Source: UBA7396 sp964404065
Lineage (GTDB): Bacteria; Patescibacteriota; Gracilibacteria; BD1-5; UBA6164
Reading direction: 5' to 3'
DNA length: 5,454 bases
Assembly: GCA_964404065.1 (NCBI GenBank)
Contig: CAYOIP010000063.1
Coordinates: 1 to 5,454 of the forward strand
In this document: piece after piece, positions 1 to 5,454 of the stretch
How positions within the stretch are numbered: the first letter of the stretch is position 1
How the letters are laid out: each line of letters opens with the position of its first letter
The notes under the pieces: generated by a model
Seen by the model: the letters and a program-made list of their open reading frames with translations, nothing else
Told to the model about the DNA's origin: nothing
Database searches by the model: none
Program-made: the position numbers and the translations under genes

Positions 1-950
1 ATAAAAGTTTTTTTATTTGATTTTAGTAAGTCAGAAAATGACAAAATTATCACAATTACTGATAAAACTCAACCGATATTGTTTATAAAAAATGCTTGTG
101 AAGCTCAAGATAACATATATCAAATTCAGCTGAAAACTTGCCAAGCATACATTCATCAAAGATTTAAAACACTATTTGATGCTGACATCAAATTTGGATA
201 ATTCATATAAACTCATAAATCATCCCAACCGATTGGCATTGGCCTAACAATATTTATAAAATTTACACTTATTAAAAATGAAATTACTATAAATAAAAAT
301 TCAGTTGAAAGTAGGTTTAAATTGATTTGTGAAAATATTGTATCTTTACTATCATTATTAATCTCAATTTTGTAAGTAAATAATGATTTTAAAACAGAAA
401 GAAATTCTTTATATGAAATCAAAATCATTGCAAATAAAATTCAAAATACACTATATAAATTATAAAATCAACAAACTCAAAAAATAAAAACTAAAGACAA
501 GAAAACAAAAAATCAAACTCATAAACTTGAAAGAAATTGAAAAATTATAGTTTCCTGTGTAAAAGATTTAATTTTTCCAAGTAAAAATTTTCAAAATGAA
601 ATAAAAGTAAAAACAAATAAAATTGGAAAAAATAAATAAAACAATATTTTAAAGAATAAAATTATTCATATTCAAAAAGAATTATTATTTAATGAAAAAA
701 ATAAAATACTCAAAAGTAAAAGTTGAAGTAAAAATAAGGAAAATATTTTAATTGGAGTAAAAGTTAATTTTTTTTCTCACAAAATATAAAAATATGATTT
801 ATAAAGAAAATATAAAATTATCATAGATATTACATATGGTAAATATCCATCAAAATTTTCAACATGGAAGCTAAATTTGAAATAGTAAGTAAAAATTACT
901 ACAAAAGCAAATAAAGTAAAATAAACAATTTTAAATAAGTATGACAACAT
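1..950 (-). CDS. Large multi-pass membrane protein, possibly GT-C glycosyltransferase-like (N-terminal part, runs off the left edge)
   Basis: Reading TGA as Gly, one frame stays open from the ATG at 950-948 down to position 3, giving about 316 residues with no TAA or TAG. An in-frame TAA at 962-960 fixes the start, and no Shine-Dalgarno-like sequence precedes it. The protein is rich in Phe, Leu and Ile. Hydrophobic stretches, likely membrane spans, lie near residues 8-24, 39-57, 67-87, 93-111, several more up to about 180, then 218-235 and 293-305. Between the last two is a polar, conserved-looking loop with PMPIGWDDLGVYMN (residues 238-251), followed by GGMYAWQ. In GT-C glycosyltransferases an acidic motif sits in the loop after a membrane helix, so residues D243 and D244 could play that role; this is inference, and here the motif comes after an unusually long hydrophobic N-terminus. 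Glycine is about 16 TGA to 4 GGN, as in the neighbours. It is divergent from the flippase and next to sugar genes, so a role in surface glycans is plausible. The function is not established. Confidence 0.8.
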
Positions 951-1070
951 ATTATAAAGTTATAAACTAAAATTTAGTTAGGTTTATTTTATCTTAAAAA
1001 AATATTTGTAAAGAAAAAAGTTGAAAAAATATAAATAGCTGTAATATGTAAAAAACTAACTAATAAAAAT
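951..1070. other. Divergent intergenic region between membrane protein and flippase
   Basis: This 120-bp AT-rich gap separates the two divergent start codons and must hold promoters for both directions if each gene has its own. It contains a small dyad, AACTAAA (965-971) and TTTAGTT (973-979), with one base between the arms, which could be an operator-like site. On the minus strand TATAAC (964-959) lies about 8 bases before the ATG at 950, which would give a nearly leaderless message, but I see no convincing -35 element. In DNA this AT-rich, such matches arise easily by chance. Confidence 0.5.
1006..1035 (+). promoter_or_regulatory. Candidate sigma-70-type promoter for the flippase gene
   Basis: TTGTAA at 1006-1011 and TATAAA at 1030-1035 are separated by 18 bases and lie 35 bases before the flippase ATG. 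The spacing and hexamers resemble a housekeeping bacterial promoter. Support is weak because AT-rich sequence gives many such matches. Confidence 0.25.
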
Positions 1071-2588
1071 ATGATTGAACAACATAATAGTTTAGCAGAA
1101 AAATTTTTAAAAAAATGATTTTGGTTATATCTTTTTTCTTTTATTATTGCGCCAATTTGATACATAATAAAAATAATTATTTCATGAGAACTTGAAGTTT
1201 ATGAAGTTTGAATAATTTATTGAGTAATAAGTTTAATGACGCTTATAAGTTCATTTAATGATTTATGAATGGCTGAAAGTTTAAATAAATTTTTACCAGA
1301 TTTTATAACAGCAAAAAGATATGATAAAGTAAAAACTTTGCTTTTATATGCGATTTGAGCACAAATAATCACTTGATGAATAATTTTTTTAATTTTCTTT
1401 TTTCAAGCAAATTTTTTAGCTTGAGAATTTTTTAAAGATCAAAAATCAGTTGAAGTTATTAAAATCTTTGCATTTTATTTTTTAGCAAGTAATTTTTATC
1501 ATGTAATAAGTGTGTTTTTTCAAGCAGTTCAAGACACATTTTCTCAAAAAATAATTGAATTTTTCAGAATGATAACAATTTTAACATTTGTTGTTTTAGT
1601 TTTCTTTCTTGATTTATGAAATATTCAAACTTATAGTTTAAGTTGGGTAATTTGAATGTATTTTTGAATGTTTATTGCACTAATAGTTTTTTTAAAAAAA
1701 TATTACAAAAAATACTTGCATTGAGTAAAATTTCATTTTGACAAAAAAATGTTTAATGAAATATTTAAATATGCTCTTTTAGTTTTTTTATGATCTCAAG
1801 CTGCAACAATTCTTAGTCAAATCGACATGCAAATGATAATTTATATGCTTTGAAATACTGATGCATGATATTATACAAATTATTTAAGTATTATTTGAAT
1901 TCCATTTTTAGTATTTGGTCCGATATTTTGACTTCTCTTCCCTATTTTTTCTGAAATGAATGCAAAAAACGAAAGAGAAAAAATAAAAATTGTGAAAAAA
2001 GTTTTTACAAAAAATTTTCTTGCTTTTTCTATAATTATATCAATTTTTTTCTTTGTGTTTTGAAAAAATATGGCAACTATTCTTTTTTGAGAAAAATTCC
2101 TAACTTCATGAATCATTGTTCAATATTCTGCATTATTTTTGCCTTTTAATTTTTTACTTCAAGTAAATTTTAATATCTTTGCTGCAATTTGAAAAGTAAA
2201 AGAAAGACTAAACATTATAATTATTGCAATAATTTTTAATACAATTTTAAATTATTTTTTAATAAAAAGTATTTGAGTTGCTTGAGCAGCTCTAGCCACT
2301 TGATGTTGATGGATTTTGATATATGTATTGTCAGAAATAAAACTGCGTGATTTTGATGTGTGATTTGATATAAAATATATTTTCTTAAATTTATTAGTAT
2401 TTTCAGTTGTGTGAGTGGTTTTATTTTATCAAATTGTTCCAATTTTAAATAATCTATGAGGTAAATTAGCTGAAATATCTATATTATGAGTTATTTGAAT
2501 TTTATATTTTATTTTATTTTTTATAATTAACTTTAAAGAATTTAGATATTTTATTTCAGAAATAAAAAGTCTTAGAAAAAATTGATAA
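1071..2588 (+). CDS. Polysaccharide/oligosaccharide flippase, Wzx/PST type (MATE/MVF-like superfamily)
   Basis: This frame gives 505 residues with TGA as Gly, which is within the usual size of this family. It is almost entirely hydrophobic helices separated by short charged loops, about 12-14 membrane spans. The N-terminus has the typical layout: a short polar segment, a first helix with P-I-G, then a loop and the segment SSFNDLGMAESLNKFLPDF. The central half has SQIDMQMIIYMLGNTDAGYY with D252, followed by a helix ending near S294-E295 (FPIFSEM); both resemble PST-family central motifs. Such proteins flip undecaprenyl-linked sugar repeat units across the inner membrane for capsule, O-antigen or similar glycans. 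The ATG is the only one after the in-frame TAA at 1032-1034, and it lacks an evident ribosome binding site. Glycine is 33 TGA to 2 GGN, and the last residue before TAA is itself a TGA glycine. It lies 48 bp upstream of rmlB on the same strand. Substrate unknown. Confidence 0.9.
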
Positions 2589-2608
2589 AAAAGTTTTTTA
2601 GATATAAT
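2582..2608 (+). promoter_or_regulatory. Candidate promoter upstream of rmlB
   Basis: TTGATA (2582-2587, overlapping the flippase stop codon) and an exact TATAAT (2603-2608) lie upstream of the rmlB ATG at 2637. The 15-base spacer is shorter than the usual 16-18, which weakens the call. If real, rmlBA could be transcribed independently of the flippase. An exact TATAAT is expected by chance every few hundred bases at this composition. Confidence 0.25.
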
Positions 2609-2636
2609 TTCGTAAAATAATTTTTAAAGAAAACTT

Positions 2637-3587
2637 ATGAAACAAAAAATAATTATTACCGGATGAGCTTGATTTATAGGTTCAAACTTTTTAAACAAAT
2701 ATGTACTTTTATATCCAGAAATTGATTTTATAAATATTGACGCACTAACTTACGCTTGAAAACTAGAAAATATTTCTTTAGAAGTTACAAATGCTTCAAA
2801 CTATTTTTTTGAAAAAGTTGATATAAGAGATTTGGAGGCGTTAGAAAAAGTTTATGAAAAATATTCTCCAACTGATATAATTCATTTTGCTGCTGAGTCG
2901 CATGTTGATAATAGTATAAAAAATCCTTTTATATTCGTAGAAACAAATGTTATTTGAACTCAAAACTTGCTTGAATGTCATAAAAAATTCAACTTAAAAA
3001 GATTCCATCATATTTCAACTGATGAAGTTTATGGTGATTTACCTAACTGATGATTTTTTACTGAAGCAACGCCTATAAATCCCTCAAGTCCTTATAGTGC
3101 TTCTAAAGCAAGTTCTGATTTGGTTGTAAAGGCATACGGGAGAACTTTTGGAATAAACTATGTAATAACTAGATGTTCAAATAATTATGGTCCAAATCAG
3201 GATAATGAAAAATTAATTCCTCATTTTATAGATTTACTAAAGAATAATAAACCAGTTACAGTTTATGGTGATGGTTCAAATATAAGAGATTGGCTTTATG
3301 TAGAAGATCACTTAGATGCTATTTGGGAGGTTTTTACTAAATCAAAAAATAAATGAATTTATAATATTTGAGGAAATAATGAATATACAAACTTAGAAAT
3401 TACAAAACTTATTTTAAAAGAAATGTGAAAAGGTGAAGAATTTATTACTTTTGTGGAAGATAGAAAAGGTCATGATGTCCGTTATGCAATAGATGCAACT
3501 AAAATAAAAACTGAATTAAATTGGGAACCAAAAGTAAAATTTGAAAATGGTATTGTAAAAACTATAAAATATTATTTAAGTAAATAA
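2637..3587 (+). CDS. rmlB: dTDP-glucose 4,6-dehydratase
   Basis: This enzyme dehydrates dTDP-D-glucose to dTDP-4-keto-6-deoxy-D-glucose, the second step of dTDP-L-rhamnose synthesis, using tightly bound NAD+ in the cytoplasm. The 316-residue protein is an extended SDR, slightly shorter than many bacterial RmlB proteins. The Rossmann motif T-G-G-A-G-F-I-G-S is at 8-16, with G10 and G12 encoded by TGA. Further family signatures are AAESHVD, STDEVYG at 127-133 with catalytic D129 and E130, and SPYSASK with Y153 and K157. RCSNNYGP, the substrate-binding segment YGDGSNIRDWLYVEDH and GHDVRYAID also match. The ATG directly begins the first beta strand (MKQKIIITGG), which supports this start. No Shine-Dalgarno sequence is visible. 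rmlA follows after 3 bases, so the two are probably co-translated. Glycine is 9 TGA to 12 GGN, fewer TGA than its neighbours, and no TGA occurs between 3054 and 3353. Confidence 0.97.
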
Positions 3588-3590
3588 TTT

Positions 3591-4463
3591 ATGAAATGAA
3601 TAATCCTAGCTTGATGAAGCTGAACTAGACTTTATCCCATAACAATGGGAATTTCAAAACAACTTATGCCGATTTATGACAAACCGATGATTTATTATCC
3701 AATGTCTGTTTTAATGCAGGCTTGAATAAAAGAAATTTTAGTTATCACAACCCCTGAAGATCAACCATGATTTAAAAGACTCTTATGAGACGGGAAAAAG
3801 TGGTGAGTATCAATTAATTACGAAGTACAACCATCACCAGATGGACTAGCCCAAGCGTTTATTATTTGAGAAAATTTTATTTGAAATGATGATATTTGTT
3901 TAGTACTTTGAGATAATTTATTTTATTGACAATGATTTTGAACTCTATTAAAAAATGCTGTAAATACAGTAAAAAATGAAAGAAAATCAGTGGTTTTTGG
4001 TTATGAAGTAAATGATCCTGAAAGATACTGAGTAGTTGAATTTGATAAAAATATGAATGCTGTTTCTATAGAGGAGAAACCTGTAAATCCTAAATCAAAC
4101 TTTGCTGTAGTGTGACTTTATTTTTATACAAATAATGTAGTAAATATTGCTAAAAATGTAAAACCATCTGATAGATGAGAGTTAGAAATCACAACTGTAA
4201 ATGAAAAATATTTAAATGATTGAAAATTATCAGTAGAAATTATGAATAGATGATTTGCTTGGCTTGATACTTGAACTCATGAAAGTATGCTTGATGCTGC
4301 AAATTATATACAAATTATTGAAGCAAGACAAGGAATTAAAATCTGATGTATAGAAGAAATATCTTATTTAAATAATTGGATTTCAAGGCAAGAGCTTGAA
4401 ATATTAGCTAAACCTATGATGAAAAGTAATTATGGAAAATATTTATTAAAAATAATTGGGTAA
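3591..4463 (+). CDS. rmlA: Glucose-1-phosphate thymidylyltransferase
   Basis: RmlA joins dTTP and glucose-1-phosphate to form dTDP-glucose and pyrophosphate, the first and feedback-controlled step of the rhamnose pathway. The 290-residue length is exactly typical. The N-terminal nucleotide-binding signature MKGIILAGGSGTRLYP is intact, with G3, G8, G9 and G11 all written TGA and R13 present. It is followed by SKQLMPIYDKPMIYYP with K23. The metal-binding aspartate lies in LGDNLFYG (D108), the sugar-binding pair in EEKP (E161-K163), and a second conserved aspartate in AWLDTGTHE (D226). This matches the large-type RmlA that has a C-terminal allosteric helical region. The start lies 3 bases after the rmlB stop, indicating one operon and probable translational coupling. 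Glycine is 21 TGA to 7 GGN, so the standard code breaks it into tiny fragments. Confidence 0.97.
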
Positions 4464-4473
4464 CCACTTTTTT

Positions 4474-4576
4474 AATCCCTCCCCCTTCGGGTACTCCCTT
4501 TGAGAAAGGGAGATGAAAAAAAGAAAAACTAAAAAATCTCCCTTTTCCAAAGGGAGTGGCTGAAAGCCGAGAGATT
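4474..4576. repeat. MITE-like inverted-repeat element between rmlA and rmlC
   Basis: Two 40-base arms, 4474-4513 and 4537-4576, are imperfect inverted copies of each other; I count about 31 of 40 matching positions. They flank a 23-base A-rich centre. Each arm contains its own hairpin: CTCCCTTT/AAAGGGAG at 4494-4512 in the left arm and CTCCCTTTTCCAAAGGGAG at 4538-4556 in the right arm. Each also has a small outer hairpin, CCCTTCGGG on the left and GGCTGAAAGCC on the right. The element is much richer in G and C than its surroundings and encodes nothing. The nested dyads resemble non-autonomous mobile repeats (MITE or REP-like). It could also act as an RNA processing or attenuation site within the operon. 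No clear target-site duplication could be fixed, because the flanks are runs of T and A. Confidence 0.75.
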
Positions 4577-4587
4577 TAACTTATAAT
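4560..4587 (+). promoter_or_regulatory. Candidate promoter for rmlC, partly inside the repeat
   Basis: CTGAAA (4560-4565), inside the right arm of the inverted repeat, and an exact TATAAT (4582-4587) are 16 bases apart. The -10 box ends 10 bases before the rmlC ATG, so transcription would start only a few bases before the start codon, giving a nearly leaderless message. This fits the lack of a ribosome binding site but is not proof. Chance matches are common in such AT-rich DNA. Confidence 0.3.
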
Positions 4588-4597
4588 AATTAATTTT

Positions 4598-5158
4598 ATG
4601 TTCAACTTTATACAAACACCTCTTAACGGAGCAATAATTATAGAACCACAGGTTTTTTGAGATGAAAGAGGTTTTTTTATGGAAACTTATTCTAAAAAAG
4701 AATTTGCAAATGCTTGAATAGATGTGGAATTTGTTCAAGATAATCATTCTAAATCAAAGGCTTGAGTATTGAGATGATTACATTTTCAAACTATAAATAC
4801 TCAATCAAAACTTGTAAGAGTCATTTCAGGAAGTGTTTATGATGTAGCAGTAGATCTCAGAAAAGACTCTCCTACTTTTTGAAAATGGTTTTGAGTAATT
4901 TTAAGTGCTGAAAATAAAAAACAATTTTTTATCCCAAAATGATTTGCTCATGGTTTTTTAACTTTAGAAGATGATACAGAATTTGTTTATAAATGTGATG
5001 ATTTTTATAATCCAATATGAGATTCTTGAATACTATATAATTCAAAAGATATAAATATTGACTGGGAAAAACACTTTGATATAAATAAAATAATTATTTC
5101 AGATAAAGATAAAAATCATCTGAATTTTAAAGAATTTACAAAAAATAATCCTTTTTAA
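4598..5158 (+). CDS. rmlC: dTDP-4-dehydrorhamnose 3,5-epimerase
   Basis: RmlC epimerises dTDP-4-keto-6-deoxyglucose at C3 and C5 to dTDP-4-keto-L-rhamnose, the third step of the pathway. It is a cofactor-free cupin that normally works as a dimer. The 186-residue length is typical. Signatures include FGDERGFFMETYS (20-32), VQDNHSKSKAGVLRGLHFQ (46-64) with the catalytic-base histidine at H62, KLVRVISGSVYDVAVDLR (71-88), FIPKGFAHGFL, and YKCDDFYNP near 131-139, which holds the candidate proton-donor tyrosine. ISDKD near 168-171 supplies the likely Asp partner of H62. The start gives the usual short N-terminal strand, and no other ATG lies close upstream in a sensible position. Glycine is 9 TGA to 4 GGN. 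It is separated from rmlA by the inverted-repeat element, so it may be in the same operon or have its own promoter. Confidence 0.96.
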
Positions 5159-5169
5159 TTATAATTAAA
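5154..5169. repeat. Perfect 16-bp AT palindrome at the rmlC stop
   Basis: TTTAATTATAATTAAA at 5154-5169 is a perfect palindrome covering the rmlC TAA. It has no GC pairs and no loop, so it is a poor terminator hairpin. It could be a protein-binding dyad or chance in AT-only sequence. The rest of the 43-base gap to the next gene includes TATAAG at 5178-5183, a possible weak -10 element. Confidence 0.3.
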
Positions 5170-5201
5170 TTAAATTTTATAAGCTAATTTTTAATTAAAG
5201 T

Positions 5202-5454
5202 ATGAAAAATATTTTTTTAACATGATGAACTGGTTTTATATGAAGTTATCTACTTAAAAGACTTATTAATGAGTGATATAATATAACTTCATATCAAAGA
5301 AGTAATTCTAATAACTTAAGAATAAAAGAATTATTAGATGATAAAAATCTTAAAATTATTAGTGAAAATGACCTAGAAAGTTATTTTAAACAAACACCAC
5401 CAGATATTGTTGTACATTTAGCAACTTACTATACAAAATTTCATACTTGAAGTG
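5202..5454 (+). CDS. NAD-dependent epimerase/dehydratase, extended SDR (N-terminal part, runs off the right edge)
   Basis: The first 84 residues are present, with no stop before the edge when TGA is read as Gly. The N-terminal Rossmann motif T-G-G-T-G-F-I-G-S at 7-15 (G8, G9 and G14 written TGA) is the G-x-x-G-x-x-G pattern of extended short-chain dehydrogenases. It is followed by helix YLLKRLINEGYNI, a second strand, and PDIVVHLATYYTKFHT, the usual fourth-strand segment ending in H-L-A. This resembles nucleotide-sugar epimerases, dehydratases or 4-ketoreductases of O-antigen loci. RmlD usually has a different opening (T-G-A-N/S-G-Q-L-G), so this is probably not RmlD. The substrate cannot be told from this fragment. 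It lies 43 bp after rmlC on the same strand and probably belongs to the same cluster. Confidence 0.88.

Noticed and set aside
1..201. Plus-strand open frame of 66 codons ending in TAA at 199-201, resembling the tail of a gene
   Set aside because: It overlaps the much longer minus-strand frame, which has coherent membrane-protein composition and the lineage's TGA glycine usage; the plus reading contains no TGA glycine and no recognisable motif.
601..1070. Poly-A and poly-T tracts as phase-variation sites
   Set aside because: Such runs are everywhere in this AT-rich DNA and none sits at a distinctive place that would switch a gene on or off.
1880..2116. Minus-strand 78-codon frame
   Set aside because: It lies wholly inside the flippase gene on the other strand and is a composition shadow.
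2236..2442. Minus-strand 68-codon frame
   Set aside because: It is antisense to the C-terminal half of the flippase and has no family resemblance.
3120..3356. Plus-strand 78-codon frame as a separate small gene
   Set aside because: It is just the TGA-free middle of rmlB, in the same frame, and contains RmlB motifs.
4494..4556. The CTCCC/GGGAG hairpins as simple intrinsic terminators
   Set aside because: No T run follows the left hairpin on the plus strand, and the right hairpin is followed by GTGGC; a paired-arm repeat explains the whole structure better.
4529..4747. Minus-strand 72-codon frame across the repeat and rmlC
   Set aside because: It spans the inverted repeat and runs antisense to the rmlC N-terminus; no recognisable product.
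1071..5158. Genes as pseudogenes with many stops, or UGA as Trp or selenocysteine
   Set aside because: The TGA codons fall at invariant glycines rather than random places; Trp sites use TGG; and the density is far too high for selenocysteine.

Overview
This window comes from a very AT-rich bacterial genome that reads UGA as glycine (genetic code 25). That code is known from the Candidate Phyla Radiation lineages Absconditabacteria (SR1) and Gracilibacteria (BD1-5). The evidence is internal. The nucleotide-binding motifs of the dTDP-sugar enzymes come out correctly only if in-frame TGA is Gly: T-G-G-A-G-F-I-G in RmlB, A-G-G-S-G-T-R in RmlA, L-R-G-L-H in RmlC and T-G-G-T-G-F-I-G in the last gene. 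TGG is used separately for Trp, so this is not the Mycoplasma code. My hand count over all six genes is about 93 TGA glycines against about 30 GGN glycines, and every complete gene ends in TAA. With the standard code nearly all of these genes look like short broken frames.

Layout. Positions 950 down to 1 (minus strand) hold the N-terminal ~316 residues of a large multi-pass membrane protein, running off the left edge. This stretch looks intergenic under the standard code. A 120-bp AT-rich divergent intergenic region follows. The plus strand then carries, in order, a Wzx/PST-type polysaccharide flippase (1071-2588), rmlB (2637-3587), rmlA (3591-4463), a ~103-bp MITE-like inverted-repeat element (4474-4576), rmlC (4598-5158), and the start of an extended-SDR NAD-dependent epimerase/dehydratase (5202 to beyond the right edge).

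How the genes fit together. RmlA makes dTDP-glucose from glucose-1-phosphate and dTTP. RmlB converts it to dTDP-4-keto-6-deoxyglucose, and RmlC epimerises this to dTDP-4-keto-rhamnose. RmlD, the final reductase to dTDP-L-rhamnose, is not in the window and could lie downstream. The flippase would export a lipid-linked oligosaccharide. The divergent membrane protein has a Trp-Asp-Asp motif after a hydrophobic segment that recalls GT-C glycosyltransferases, but this is only a suggestion. The window therefore reads as part of a surface-glycan locus of a CPR bacterium. I found no RNA gene, CRISPR array or defence system. The least explained items are the divergent membrane protein and the inverted-repeat element between rmlA and rmlC.
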